Under the pieces are notes generated by a model. It did no database searches and had not been told where the DNA came from. It saw only the letters and a list, made by a program, of their open reading frames with translations. From Branchiostoma belcheri (lineage: Eukaryota > Chordata > Leptocardii > Amphioxiformes > Branchiostomatidae), in the NCBI RefSeq assembly GCF_001625305.1, contig NW_017804265.1, forward strand, positions 1,048,760 through 1,112,759: a stretch of DNA of 64,000 nt, read 5' to 3'. Shown here piece after piece: positions 10,919-23,319 of this stretch; within the stretch, counting starts at the first letter, position 1; every line of letters begins with the position of its first letter. A program made the translations under genes and the position numbers.

Positions 10919-13390
10919 ATGAAGCGAAGCTTTTCCGACAGCATTGAGAGTGAAGACGACAGCGTTTTCGAAGAAGCTAAGGGGTAAGTTTATCTCCAGC
11001 AGTTTACTGAACATTTTTCTGATTTTTTTTTCTGTAATATTTTGGCGTTGGTTGTGATCGACACGTGCCGTTGGGACGTTGAGGGGTTAGAGATATTTAG
11101 TGCCGCTTGTCTAACGCGTGTCAATCTGTTGTTCCCTCTACAGGTCTCCCAGCCAAAGCTGCCAAATGAGTTCAAGAAAGAAGCGACGAGGGGTAAGTGC
11201 ACCACATATGATTATTTCTACCACCATTTTTCGTATGATTTACTGATTTCTTCTGCTGATGTTTATTGTAAGGGTAACAATCGGTGTGTATGTATTCTAA
11301 CCGCGCTAATCCGTTATCGCCGCAGATTATCGAGAAGAGGCGCCGCGACCGTATCAACAATTGTCTCGCCGAACTCCGACGACTCGTCCCGACCGCATTC
11401 GAGAAGCAGGTACGGTGGTATTACTATTATTATTGTACCATTTCTACAGCGGTACGACTCTGCCATCTCACTAGTGCAGTCTGTTCTCACGGTCTTGAAT
11501 TTCTTGCCCACTTCCGTTTCTGTTTTAACGATTGTGCCGCAAGAATCCGGCGGCTTTACTTGTGTTGTGTCTCCGTCACACCACACTTGTTGTCTGGCTG
11601 GCACCATTGTTGTTGTCACGATGTCGTCAAATCGTTTTGCTAGAGGGTAAATCCCGGTATGACACCTGCCTTGCCCTTTGTGTGGCTTCACCCCGACCAA
11701 CGTTCCGTGCTTGTTTTTATCCTCCAGGGGTCAGCCAAGTTGGAGAAAGCGGAAATCCTGCAAATGACGGTGGACTACCTGAAAATGCTGGCCGCGAAAG
11801 GTAAAGATCGCTCACTCTTTTGTCTTCATAAGAACAGTTTAAGTTTTAGAGACTGCTCGGATATAGCGGTATTGGTTGAGGGCTAAAGCGTAATGCATGT
11901 TTGTCAAGACAAGCAGACTCGTGTAAGCGATACCGTGGGATAGCGGCCTCTATTTTCTTACGTTAAGTGGCCGGGTTGTGTCCTAAAGGCCGGGCCGTGT
12001 AAGGGTACGCCCGCCGGCATTGTGGCGACTGTTGAGATTTCGGTAAAACCCTTTCAGGCCGCAGAAAGGACCGCGGGTGCCTGTAGTATTCTTAGGCGGC
12101 TTTTCACTCGGCTATCGAACCTCTGACGTCCGTCAAGGGCTTTTCTCTCACAATTCAAAAGCGGAAGACTTGAATACACAATACTCGAGACTACCGTGGA
12201 TTAGCTCGACATGGGTGCTAAAAGTTGAAAGGTTTCTTAAATTTAAATTTTGCTGACGGCGATTTTTATAGGAAAATAAGTGGTTCTGTCGGGCAGAAGG
12301 TATCTCTCAGGAAATGATAACTGAGAATGGAAAATTGTTTTTGCACAGATTTAGTTAATATAGTAACAACAGAACTATAGTCAATCTCAATCCTTTGAAG
12401 CAGGAAGATTCTATGAAAAAATTCAGTTTTTGATGATCGGTTGCAGACGTTTGTGGCTGTACTAACACGTTGGAAAATTGGTCGTCTCTTGCCTTGGGTC
12501 TTTCTTTTGTTAGCCTTAGAAAAAGGACTCCCCATGCCTGGTCTCTATGCTGTACGGCAGTTTATTGTACGGATATGCACTCTTCATGAGGAAAACCACT
12601 CGTTTATTAGAAGTCTGTTATCGCCGTAGATATTGCTTTCGATTTATTTGGCTCTAAAGATACGGTGTTGTGGAATTTGCCCACCATCCTTCCTTTCAAG
12701 TCATCTTGTGTTGGTTAGGTCCAAACTTGAGTTACGATATATACAATGAGGAGAATTAGTTACAGACAATTGGTATCATTTTGGCAGGGTCTCTAACCAA
12801 GTTTTCCCCTGTGTATTACAGGTTACCATGCCTACGACGATCACTTCATCGACTACCGGGGGATCGGGTTCAGGGAGTGCGCCAACGAGGTGGCCAGATA
12901 CATGGTGACAATAGAGGGTCTCGACATCCAAGACCCCCTACGTATCCGCCTGATGAACCACCTCCAGTGCATCGCGGCCCAGCGGGAGGCTCAAGTTGTG
13001 GCGGCGGCGGGCATGCGCCACACGTCCCCGTGGAACGTCAACGGCGTCTCGGCGCCGCACCCGCAGTTCGCGTCGGTCCAGGCGGCGCCGGACGCCCAGG
13101 GGCTCCTCCACGCCACCACGCTCCACGACCCTCCACGCCAGCCCGCCGCCATCGCCTGCTCCACTCCGAACACCTATCTCAAGACCTCCGCGCATCTACC
13201 CGTGGCCGCGTCCGTTCCAGCATCATCCACGGCACAGATCTCTCCAACTCTCATCTCGTCCACGCAGTTTCCCGTCACCTTCAACACTCTCCATCTCTCT
13301 CCTACCGGCTACGGAGCCACCAGCACCACGCAATCACAGATCATCACCAAACCCTACAGGCCGTGGGGATCCGAAGTCAACGCCTACTGA
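10919..13390 (+). CDS. HEY: HEY bHLH-Orange transcriptional repressor
   Basis: Nuclear repressor of the Hairy/E(spl)-related family, a Notch effector. Exons: 10919-10983, 11144-11192, 11326-11409, 11728-11800, 12822-13390, joining in frame to 279 residues, with GT-AG at every intron. The basic region and helix 1 are about residues 33-58 ([11 protein letters not shown]); glycine 38 precedes IIEKRRR where HES proteins have proline, the HEY hallmark. Helix 2 is about 68-90 ([18 protein letters not shown]). The Orange domain is about 105-145 ([13 protein letters not shown]). The C-terminus holds YRPW at 269-272 and ends EVNAY, like the vertebrate TE(I/V)GAF tail. Exon breaks around the bHLH match my memory of vertebrate HEY genes. 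Residues 150-265 are rich in Ser, Thr, Pro and Ala. The start is the first in-frame ATG after a CpG-rich promoter with RBPJ-type sites. One family member is seen in the window; whether it is HEY1, HEY2 or pre-duplication cannot be decided. Confidence 0.95.
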
Positions 13391-15468
13391 ACACAACGAA
13401 CTCTGCTGGACTTGTCAATAATAGACTGACTGTAAATATTGGAAATATTACTACTGACTAACAGACCAAATGTGAAATAATTGAATGTAGTAGCTAGCGT
13501 CTACTTGTATTTTTCGTCCGGCCATAGACCATTCGACAAGCAGGTCTTGTGTGTCCAGACGTTTTAGCGAAATGCTTTGTGCATCATCGTTAAGTTTACC
13601 CTTTGATATGAAGGTTATAGCCACGTGAATTTAATTGCTTTAAGAACCAATCATGTTTCCAAATCCTGTGTATCAATCAGTGTAGTAGCCAATCATGTGC
13701 CAGCTTCTGCAATCAAACTTTGACAATTTTGTAACCACATTTACCATTGGACAAATCGCTTGTTCCTTCGTCTGAGTGTAACGTTTTGTGTTTTGTGGTT
13801 CTTTTGTATTTTTCTATCAGAAGTAAAGAAATTTTATTTTGCCCTGTTGTAAAATTGTATATGACTGAGAGAACAGGAATCCGTGTGAATATAATGTCAC
13901 AAACTTTGAATCATGCAAATGTCTCGTCTCATTTCTTCTGTTCCCGTTGTACTAACTCGGTACTAGACTACAATCGTACAATTGGGTGGGGTAGGGCTTG
14001 TATATAAAACTGCTGGGACTGTCCTCCCAAATAGTGAAATACACGTCTTTGCCAGTTCCATATGCGCTGATACATTGTAGTAATAGTAACAAAGGTTCGC
14101 TTGGAAGACCATTCAACCTGGAGACTTCTAAATTAGATCTATACGGTTAAATAGATACTAGAGAGAGGGGGTGAACGCAAAGTCAGACTGTGCCTCTGCA
14201 AGTGACTGACCATCAAATGGTCAATTTTAGGCATTCAGCAATACTTCAAGCATACGACAGATAGATGTAACCCAGTCACTGAACGTCCTTAGCCTGAAGT
14301 ATTGGCCATAGATAGAGGTTTGACCTCCGTACAGAACATGCATCTGAAGTATGCACGACCAAAAGCCCTTGTCTGATCGAATCTCAGGGGTTAGACTAGC
14401 TGACGACAGACCAAGTGTCACCACCAAATCGGGAACAACGTATGGCCGAGGGATTTGGGGATTTGTTGAGTAAGACTTATTCTCATGTGACGAGGCGTCC
14501 AGAAAAAAGTAATACCACATGAAAGACGTACAAAAACAAGCCATAAGTCATATATATATCTACAGTGATCTCGAGAACACAATGCCAGCTATACACTTTT
14601 TTAAAAATACATGTGCAAGCGGGTGGCACGACCGCGTTATACTGCGTCGGTAGTCGTGGCGGGATCCTCGGGGTCTCCGAGGCGCGTGCAAACAGATTAC
14701 TGGCAATAATCGATCTGATAACGTCCTCAAAATACAGCGGAGACACACGGAGATCCTCCTTTATCCGCCGTAAAGCCGGCGTGGCTAATCGGGGCACACC
14801 GTGTCGCTTGTTAGAGCAGGCCGCAGGCCAAAGCCCGGGCGCCCGCGCCGCACGACAGGGACGGCGGTCCACCCGGCCGCCCGGCGGTCGGAATGTCGCC
14901 CAGGCACAACGCGCGATGACTGATAGCCTATCTTTCGGGCCCCTTGTGCGGCTATTTGACATGCCGATGTTGTCGGCTACCGTTATCCGGGGAGCCTGGG
15001 TGTCAGACTATTTCCAGGGCTTACACAGGCCAGCTCCTCGGCACCAGGGCCTACATGCCCCCAAGGAAATATATAGCAGCCCCCTACACTAGGCTACAGT
15101 TATATTAGGCTATTGGTCTAGCATCGAGGCTGTTTTAGCAATGTGGAGGGCTAACTTGGGGAGTCGGGCATACAGGGTCTGGACTGCAGGCTTGTGTCTC
15201 GACAGGCTCTAGATCCGGACAGGAATGTCCGATATCTGCTTGTGTGGGCTCGACTGTCACTGCGGGCTCAGTCCCTACCAATCTCATATATAGCAAGGAG
15301 AAAAACGACGTCCTTGTATAGAGTCAGTAAATAGCGGTAGGAATTGGCTGGGTCATTTACCAAAAGACTGTGACCATGTAGTAGTCAACAGTTATCATCA
15401 ATATTATGTAATAATATTCCTTCGTCGACAAAAGGAATCGGATGATGGAGGCCGCAGACCCTCGTCGG
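13391..15468. other. HEY 3' UTR and intergenic DNA
   Basis: The first several hundred bases are AT-rich and probably 3' UTR, but I find no perfect AATAAA or ATTAAA up to 14.1 kb, so the transcript end is not placed. From 14.2 kb no gene or clear repeat is recognised; 14.6-15.1 kb is GC-rich with overlapping random-looking frames. Confidence 0.4.
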
Positions 15469-15727
15469 TAGCCTCTACCAGGCTTGAGGAGGCGGCTGGA
15501 AAGAGTAGAAATCGGCCAAAATAGAGAGATAAGCATGCCAGGGGAGTTTGGCCGTTGAGAGAACAGTTCGCCGCCCCACGTGGGGCGGCGAACTGNNNNN
15601 NNNNNNNNNNNNNNNCGTGGGGCGGCGAACTGTTCTCTCAACGGCCAAACTCCCCTGGCATGCTTATCTCTCTATTTTGGCCGATTTCTACTCTTTCCAG
15701 CCGCCTCCTCAAGCCTGGTAGAGGCTA
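15469..15727. mobile_element. Family B foldback element containing an assembly gap
   Basis: Terminal repeats TAGCCTCTACCAGGCTTGAG and its complement at 15708-15727 bound long complementary arms. CCTCGTCGG at 15460-15468 and 15728-15736 is an exact 9-bp target duplication. Twenty Ns (15596-15615) sit near the centre with the same 17-bp sequence on both sides. Confidence 0.85.
15596..15615. other. 20-N gap inside a palindrome
   Basis: CGTGGGGCGGCGAACTG stands directly before and directly after the Ns. Overlapping the two would make the element one continuous palindrome with no missing sequence. The gap is probably a scaffold join of contigs that broke at the hairpin. Confidence 0.8.
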
Positions 15728-15736
15728 CCTCGTCGG

Positions 15737-17528
15737 GACACTATGATTAGTATGAATGTGTACGAAATGATAACCACGTGGCCGCTATCTCATGGGTAAC
15801 AGGTCAACTTAGAACAGTTTGAGGGAAAGGCTATTGGCGGATCGAAGATTTAGGCCGTGGTTTGTCAAAATACAGTATATCATATCACAAGACTGCAACA
15901 TGCTGTCATGTCTAGTACTAGTATGTAGACCTGTTTAAAAGGACGACAAAATAACCCTGCCTCAGTGCCTGTACACTACGGTTGCATACGACGAGAAATG
16001 ACGATGCTTGGACGTAATGATCCGTAATCTTTTTGGCCGGTGTCCTTCCTCGGAGCTCCTTTCACTCAAAATATACAGCTCCGCTCTCGGGGCTGCAGTA
16101 GCCATTACTGGTCGACGTAGGATGATCAATTATGTAACTACAGTACTGAGAAGGTCGGGTGGTAAACTCCTCTCGCTAATGTGCCACACAACACCGAGCG
16201 CCGACCAGCCGTGTGGCTGCGCTTACGATAAGACCAACGACACGCACGAGACCTCTGCGGTCAGCCGTCTGACTAATGACCGGTTTGCGGTCTCCGGACT
16301 CCGTCCACATGCACTGACCGTGCTAGCCTCCTTCGCAGTCTTGTTGGGCGTCGGCGGTATTTTTTTCTGTGAGCGACGCGAGTAATATGCCGCCACGAGG
16401 GACGATTTGCTCCCGAGGGAGTTTTTGCCGCGGCGAGAAGGATTGTTGGAGCGCGAATCCTTGGACCGTGCCACCTTATATAATCAGGAGCCGCAGGGCT
16501 AGTCTCCATCAGACTATTATATAACGACTCGGGTTCAAAACAGTAACATTTAGCAAAATGGGAGTTTAGCCACAATTGTCTATTTTTGTCTGTCCGCGCA
16601 GTTTCCAGGGGGGGGGGGATAAAACACTAACGGTGGACTAACACTCCTCTTGTCAGTCAGACCCTGTGATTTTTGCTGAATTCTACCATCCTTTACTTAG
16701 GCCTGGTGGATTGGAGGATATATTGATACCACAGGGCCTGTCTAGTCCCCACCGGACTCCGCAGCGGGGGTTGAGAAAGGGTCAAAGACGATGAGGATAT
16801 TAGCGGGCCAGAGGACAAGTTAGTCCTGAATTATTTTCAGACCATTTTACCGACATATTTCATTTGAGAGAAACCAGAGTGGCGTACGTGACCGCCGTCC
16901 GTCCACCTGAGCGCCGCGGGGCCCGCGTGTGGAGGTAGCGGAGATAACGATCTCAGTAACGCCCAAACGTCGCCAAAAGGTCCTTGAAATCTCACAGGTC
17001 ATTGAGACGTGGCTTTATCGCGGTTTCTGTCCGAGCGAGAAAGAGTCAAATGTATTATACGCGTCAGTGAATGAAAAGGCCACGTATATTCAATTTCCCT
17101 TGAACGTAAATTGAAACGCCGGATCACAAACAACGCCAGATAAGAAACGAAGAAAGTGTACTATACGACGTAGACCTCAAGTACCCTATTGTAGGTTCCG
17201 ACAACCCACCCAAGGTGCTCAGTGAATAGTTCGGTCAAAAAATGTACAAGGTGTATCATTCATCTGGTCGGAGGCGAGGACCTCCAGTTGACCACTCTGT
17301 CAAATCATTCACCCGAGTTTGGCCAATTCTACTACTAGTATTTATTTGACCAACTCAACCGCAAAAGAACAACGGGGTTAAAGGCCATGTCGGAAGGCCA
17401 CTGCCACAAAATGCCCGAGGTTCATGACCTGGGTCAGGTAAGGTGACTGACCTGTGACCTGGCAATGTCCCCTCAGGGCGAGCCATTTCTTTATTTCCTT
17501 GATTCTCGATGTTCCTCGATGCAGTGAT
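15737..17528. other. Intergenic DNA, nothing recognised
   Basis: Open frames of 60-125 codons overlap on both strands and show no exon borders or family motifs. A G-run at about 16609-16618 is the only notable composition feature. Confidence 0.35.
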
Positions 17529-17990
17529 TATCTTGAGCTAGCGAGCTCAAGGGTCTAAACCAAAAAAAAAAAAGAAGCCATGACATTGTAATCTAAAATC
17601 CTGTGTTCATGTAACCTGTGCGTAGCCCAGTGGAGCAGTAAAGATCGTCCATTAAGCCTTGTCGGCCACCAAGGCCGAGACCAAACGTTGTTGAGGCATG
17701 ACCCGAGGTCGAGCCCGGCGATCTTGGCACTTCATCTCCACGTAACGCCATGTCCGTGACTTTGTCGTGCAGAGGCAAACTTGAGCTACCGAGGGTCTGA
17801 ACCGTAAAAAGACATCCAAATCTATCCTAAAAAGCCTGCGTTAAAGCCTTGGGAATGACGTTTTGACAACAGTGCCATGGCTTTTGTTGGTCAGCAAGGC
17901 CGAGACCGACGTTGTTGAGACTTGACCCGAGGTCGAGCCGATCTTGACACCCCACTTCATCATTACGTCACGCCGTGTTCGTGGCTTTGT
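17529..17990. repeat. Diverged tandem duplication, about 250-bp unit
   Basis: Two copies in the same order share CTTGAGCTA with CGAG, then AAGGCCGAGACC, CGTTGTTGAG, TGACCCGAGGTCGAGCC and GGC/GACTTTGTCG. Copy 1 is about 17529-17775, copy 2 about 17780-17990. No coding potential. Confidence 0.65.
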
Positions 17991-18454
17991 CGCGAGTCTC
18001 CAAAGCCCTTTACTTTGGCGGTGACCTCGGGGTCGGCGGGGTCGCGAGAACGGCCCGACGGACGCCGGTCCCGACGCGCGCCCGCGGCCACACGGGTGCC
18101 CCGACCGGCTGACGCCCGTCAGCGCCAGGCCGATGACACGGCAGTTATATAACATATACCGGTAGTCTCCACCATGACTCCTTTGCAGGCTTGTAGTAAA
18201 TAGTCAAATTCGACCGAAAAAAAAGGTACTAGTAAATATTACAATGGACCAGGTGAATTAGCTGGCTACATTGGCCCAAACAACCACTTGTTGATTCTTT
18301 TCGAACTTGTCAACACATAACGGGATTCAATCATTTTCGCATATAACCGTTTCTGTGTCGTAAACCCTATGTATGTAGATGCCATTTTGATTTTTATTAA
18401 GTCTAGAACTAATAGACTATTTCTAGCTCCTTTCCCAGCCACAACAGGCTACTT

Positions 18455-18495
18455 GATCTTTCCAACCGCTTCTGAAGCTTGCTGGAAAAAGGCTA
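18455..18495. repeat. Family B right-end fragment
   Basis: CTTTCCAACCGCTTCTGAAGC followed by a degraded GGCTAGG resembles the family B right arm. Too short for boundaries. Confidence 0.4.
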
Positions 18496-18504
18496 GGACG
18501 GCTT

Positions 18505-18642
18505 CAGCCTCTACCAGGCTCCAGAAGCGACTGGAAGAGCAGAAATAAGATGCAGGCGAGTTGGTCCGCTAAATGAGAGCAGTTTAATCGCCAATTTCTA
18601 CTCTTTGTTGCAGCTGCATCTGAAGTCTGGTGGTGGAGGTTT
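18505..18642. mobile_element. Family B copy, decayed
   Basis: The left end CAGCCTCTACCAGGCT leads into an arm with GTTGGTCCGCTAA; the right arm TTTCTACTCTTTG and GAAGTCTGGTGGTGGAGG pair with it. The flanks do not show a clear target duplication. Confidence 0.6.
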
Positions 18643-18651
18643 GGGTGGCCT

Positions 18652-18792
18652 TAGCCTATATCAGGCTTCAGAAGCGGCTGGAAATTGGCGAAATAGACAT
18701 ACGAGGGGAGTTGGTCCGCTGAATTAGATTATTTCTACTCTTTATTTCTATTTTTTTGTTGCACCCATTCTGAAGCCTGGCGATCGAGGCTA
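18652..18792. mobile_element. Family B copy, short
   Basis: TAGCCTATATCAGGCTTCAG at the left and GAAGCCTGGCGATCGAGGCTA at the right, 141 bp, with GTTGGTCCGCTGAA inside. It lies directly beside another decayed copy. Confidence 0.6.
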
Positions 18793-19325
18793 TGGCGGCC
18801 TTGCTCTCCAGAGGTCCTGGGAAACATGCCGTGGGAACGTTCGGCGGCGTGCCGGGGAACCAATTACGGGTGGATAATTGTTCCTCCAAAGCCGCCGGTG
18901 TGTGCGCGATGAATGACAAGTACACTTGTCTCCAAGCAGATGTAGAGTTCCGGTAAGTTCCGCGTCCTCTTTGCGTCGTTTCCTGCGTCTATATCATAGC
19001 TGCACGCGTTGATTTCTATTTGCGTCGCCGTAGAGAAATCTTTAAATGCGCACGAAACGCTGCAAAAGGACGTTTTTGAAACTTGAACAAACCGAAGCCC
19101 AAACGTCTGCCCGGAATAACAAGTACACTTGCACCGAGGGTTGTCGACGCCCGTCCCGCTGTCAGCAGAGACCAAAGCCGCCGCGTGTGACCGGAGAAGT
19201 CAGAGGGAAAAGTCAAAGACCTTACAGGCGATGACGTAATAGAACCTGCCCATGATCGGAAGTAACTCCGTCGATGCCACCGGCGTATAAGTACACTTGG
19301 ATGGGCAAAACGTCTTCTGGCCTAC

Positions 19326-19465
19326 TCTCCAAACAGAGGAGTAGGTTTAGGCTTACTTTGGTGTGTTTTGAGCGTTTTATCGGGCTTTCTTTTGTGTTAG
19401 TTAGTATCTTTAAATTTTTCTTTCGCCAGCAAATGGTAACAGCTTGGCAAATGGATACTACCTGG
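19326..19465. mobile_element. Family A long-variant fragment
   Basis: Starts TCTCCAAACAGAGG, then GTTTAGGCTTACTTTGGTG, GGCAAATGGATACTACCTGG. The right terminus is missing. Confidence 0.5.
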
Positions 19466-19470
19466 ACTTA

Positions 19471-20649
19471 AGAATCACACCAACTCTAACCAATCATACA
19501 GCCACCTACATTTATACAATTGCAAGAACTTCGGGGAGGGGACTTGTATATATCAAGGACGACTTGTAGAATGTCCTTGTATATACTATACCTATGCAAA
19601 AATGTACACTAAAGGTCTTCGTTCTCATTATCAGTTACATAAGCAAGCGTCGCTTTGTTTCTCAAGGCGCCCGCATGTTCCGTAATCATGAAGGTCTTTA
19701 ACCTGGGATAATTAACATCATTATTCATGGACATTGTCAAGACATCGGCCCCGAAGGCAAGTGTTTGACAACTTAAATACTCAGGTTAGCCATACCTGAC
19801 TGCGCCGATCACCCCACATAAAGGCGCAACAAAGGTCGCATCATAAATCATGAGACTGCACCAGTAGGTTACATCACTTGGATTTCACAGGTGATTGTTT
19901 GGATTAAAACAATCGTGACTTGTTTGTTCGCATCGATGATACATAGCCTCGTTCGCAGGCGTTCCTGATACAGTTTCGTTATTTGGGAGGGAGAGCGGGC
20001 TGATTTGCACACTGGGTTCAAAAACAGTAAAATTTGGCCAACTAGGGAGCTATAATTGGCCAGGGTTTAGCCATCGTAGAGTTTATTCGCTCGCGCAGTT
20101 ATCCTTTTTCTATCCGGCGGACTGACTCTCCTGGTCAATTCTTCTTCATTTTTATTGTATTTTCCGTACTACGATCCGTACCGCCGTATATATACAGTAA
20201 GGCCTGGTAGAGGCTAAAACATTTGCTATGTTTGTTTCCGGGCACTCTAACGGTTGCCAGAATCATTCGACCTCGACCAAGGGCAGGTTCACAGCCCCAG
20301 AATTCCCGAGGCGTGTGACGCCGGGACCCTGCCGACAGCTCGGTGCGTGCGACCGCCGCCCGCCCCACTCCCCTGCCGCCGGTTCGCGGCCTTGGTCTAA
20401 TAACCAGACGTCGGTGGTGCAAGTGGTTTTATAGCATGTGTGCCAGACCCATAGCACGCCAGGCCTTACTGGAGCGAAGGGGGCTACCGGGTATAATCTC
20501 CTTGGGGGCATGTTGGCCATGTAGCCAAGAGCTGGCCTGTGTCGGGCCCTAAAACAGTTTGGCACCCAGGGATGTGGTTTATGACAAATGGCAAGCCAGG
20601 ATTAGCCCGGCTGCCATTCTCCGTAGTTTCCGCCGGCTCCCTAATGTCT
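19471..20649. other. Intergenic DNA, nothing recognised
   Basis: A small hairpin, CAAGGACGACTTGTAGAATGTCCTTG region near 19555, echoes the one near 6190. No exon or transposase signal is visible; 20.2-20.5 kb is GC-rich. Confidence 0.3.
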
Positions 20650-20797
20650 AAGCCAAGATTTGGTATTGGCCAAATAGACAGCTAAAATGCCAGGGTATTT
20701 AGTCCGCTAATGTTGAAGAAGTACCAGTATGTTATATGTCTATTTGACCAAGTTCTACTCTTTTATTCTGTCCGCTTCTGAAGCCTGGTAGAGGCTA
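20650..20797. mobile_element. Family B copy, left end decayed
   Basis: Arms ATTGGCCAAATAGACAGCTA and TGTCTATTTGACCAAG pair; the right end CTTCTGAAGCCTGGTAGAGG runs to GCTA. The left terminus is no longer recognisable. Confidence 0.6.
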
Positions 20798-22659
20798 TGC
20801 CTCGTCTTCTCACTCGTAAATCTACGACGTTTTTGCCCCATGCAGAAATGACACTCTGGTTTCTGCGTTTTGCTCAGACGAAATGTCGCAGTGCAGTAGA
20901 CACCACCAGCCGGAACCCTTGATGGTTCAAAACTAATATTTTCGCTGCCCGGTCGCGAGCGTGTCGCTGTGACCGCTTCATGCGACGGTTCCGCGGTATG
21001 TCTGCCTTTGTCGGGCACAGCCGCGAACTTTGCGTAACCTCCGTGAATTATGTTTTTATTACGCGGCGGATTGTATTACAGGCAGGGGCATCTCTATTTT
21101 CAACAATTCGAAAAATAGTGCAGCAAATGCGAAAGGCGGGTTGAAAGTAAAAGTTGTGTAAATATTATAGTGAACTAGAAAGGCCAATATTTGCTTTGGA
21201 GCAAATATAGCGATGGGTTCACCACATTTTACCACATGGCAGGGAAAGAATGAGAAACACAAGGGAAAACAATGCTTTACATTGATATAACTATAGTATG
21301 AAGTAACATACAACTAAGACTACAACAGTTGGATAGCTATTCCCTACATTATTGGTTAGGATTGCATAATGCAAACTGTTGATTTTCAAGATAAAAAGAA
21401 GCGTTCATAGCCCGCATTCCAATGCTGGAGCAGGAAAGCTTAAAATACCTACCAAAACACTTGAATACAGACATACTGTCAGTATGGCATGGCTCTGTGC
21501 AGGTGTAAATGAAGTTAAGCCAGTTAAATCCCAACAGCCAATCAGCAAGGAGAATAGAGGAAAGCTGCATGCCTATTGGTTGATGCCTTGCATGCCATTG
21601 TGATGACTCATGTCCAAATGTGGTAAACACTGCACACTTACACAGTAATACATTAGCTATTACACAGCCAAAAAACTCAAATAAAACCATTCTAAAAGCC
21701 TGTATCACAATAATTTAAAAAACGCCTAGGGGTATTTGCCCACTCTACCTCCATACCAAATTTCAGGACCTTAGGCCCTAAAATGAAGAAGCTGAATCCA
21801 TTTAAAGATATGGCAGGAGGAGGAGAAGGAGGAGGAGAAGGAGAAGAAACATCAGAAAAAGCAATATGGTTTCACCACACCACTTCGTGGTGTGGTGAAC
21901 CCATAATTACTTTCACTCGTAAGCTTATCTTGTTATATCAATTTTTGTATTTCTGAGACGCACTTAATTGAAAAGGTCGAAGTGTAATCGACTAGTATAC
22001 ACGGACCAGTAAGGCAGAGCCGACGGGAAGAGGGCAACAGCGTCAGGATGGCTGGCAAATTGGAGGAAAGTTTAACAAAAGATTCCCTGAAAGAACGAAA
22101 TCTATCACCTTTATAAGCGATAAACTCATGATGACGCTCGCTTCATCACGAATTTTAATATGTGGCAAAGTCTCTGTTACAGTCACAGCAACGACACCTT
22201 TAATTCGCTCGTTCCTCAACGAATTAATGCATTTGCATCTGATAGATATTGCTCGTTGATAGTTCTCTAGTGCGCTCGAGAAAGGAGGAAAAAAATCATG
22301 TCATGCAGCTTTCGCATTCTCGTCTGTGTTACAGTAGAAACGTGTCGACCCTTGTGTTTGGGTTAAGTTGAGTGGGAGGGCCAGCGCGGGTGTATAAATA
22401 TCGTGTTTGGACTGCGTCGGATTGTGAATACTCGCGCGTACGTTTGTCTATGGTGAGACGGGCCAGCGGTCGGTCGTGCCGTATTTTCATTCCCCCGGAT
22501 GCCATGCGTAGGGTGCCGCGCATACCGCCGGACCCCCGGCCGTGCTTTTCCGCGCGCGGCCCGGGTGGGTAGCGCCGGGGTCACCACTTTCCCATGAATC
22601 TGATGCCTTCTCCTTTGTAGCCTGGGTGCCAGGCTGCTTCCAGGGCTATTCTCGCTCGC
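20798..22659. other. Intergenic DNA, no gene recognised
   Basis: A 119-codon minus frame at 21349-21708 has no family resemblance and no splice context, so it is not called. The GGA-rich tract and hairpin at 21.8-21.9 kb are listed separately. Confidence 0.3.
21808..21903. repeat. GGA-rich tract followed by a perfect hairpin
   Basis: A GGAGGAGAAGG-type microsatellite leads into a palindrome with arms TTCACCACACCACT and its complement, loop TCG-like, at about 21870-21900. This looks like the tail of a dispersed repeat; the parent family is not identified. Confidence 0.6.
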
Positions 22660-22839
22660 AAAGCAAGAGGTTTAGGCTCCGGCTTATTTTTTTGCGCTTT
22701 AGGCATTTTTATCGTGCTCCCTTTTTGTACTGGTAAATTTTTACGTCGGGTGGCAAATGGTCTGGCAAATGGATACCGCGTACCGCCTGGCTAATTTGAT
22801 ACTGTCTTTGCGACAACAGAAAGGTCTGCTTAGAGATTA
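22660..22839. mobile_element. Family A long variant
   Basis: Runs from AAAGCAAGAGGTTTAGGCTC to GGTCTGCTTAGAGATTA, with GGCAAATGGATACCG and GATACTGTCTTTGCG inside. The left terminal bases have drifted from the consensus. Confidence 0.55.
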
Positions 22840-23104
22840 TCCAGGACCCACAAAGGCCAATTTCTCGGGTCCTGGGCCAACATGCCTCCCAAAAAAGTGT
22901 ACCTCTGAGCCCAGCGTACTATGGTCTGGTTTCGAGGCTATCTCCTCTGCCGGAGAGAGAGTCGCCTGTGATGGATGAAAACCGTTTCACTCGCTGACAG
23001 GCGCTCATGAGAAGGTAGAGCAAAGAGCCCGGTATTACTATTACCGCGAAGACGTGAACTTGTGTTGGTGTAACGCGAGTTGAGTGGAGTGTTAGGCTAA
23101 ATAT

Positions 23105-23290
23105 TCAAGCCTCTACCACTACCAGGATTCAGAAGCGGTTGAAAAGAGTAGAAATGCAGACAGAAAGAGTAGGACTCGATCGGACAAATTATTAATAGAC
23201 AGATATAGTAATAACATATGCCAAGGTTAGATGGTGCCAAGGCTACAATTTGATACTGTCTTTGTATCCAAGAAAAGAACTGCTTGGAGA
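23105..23290. repeat. Family B left fragment and family A right fragment
   Basis: CCTCTACCACTACCAGGATTC to AGACAGATATAGTAATAACAT is a decayed family B arm (about 23103-23222). Next to it, GATACTGTCTTTGTATCC to TGCTTGGAGATTTA is a family A right end (about 23246-23293). Confidence 0.45.
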
Positions 23291-23319
23291 TTTATGGTAG
23301 AAGTCCCCCTCCTGCTCCC

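Noticed and set aside
12781-13461. 226-codon frame and a 141-codon frame over HEY exon 5
   Set aside because: Both are out-of-frame shadows of the GC-rich last HEY exon; the true frame ends in YRPW and joins exons 1-4.
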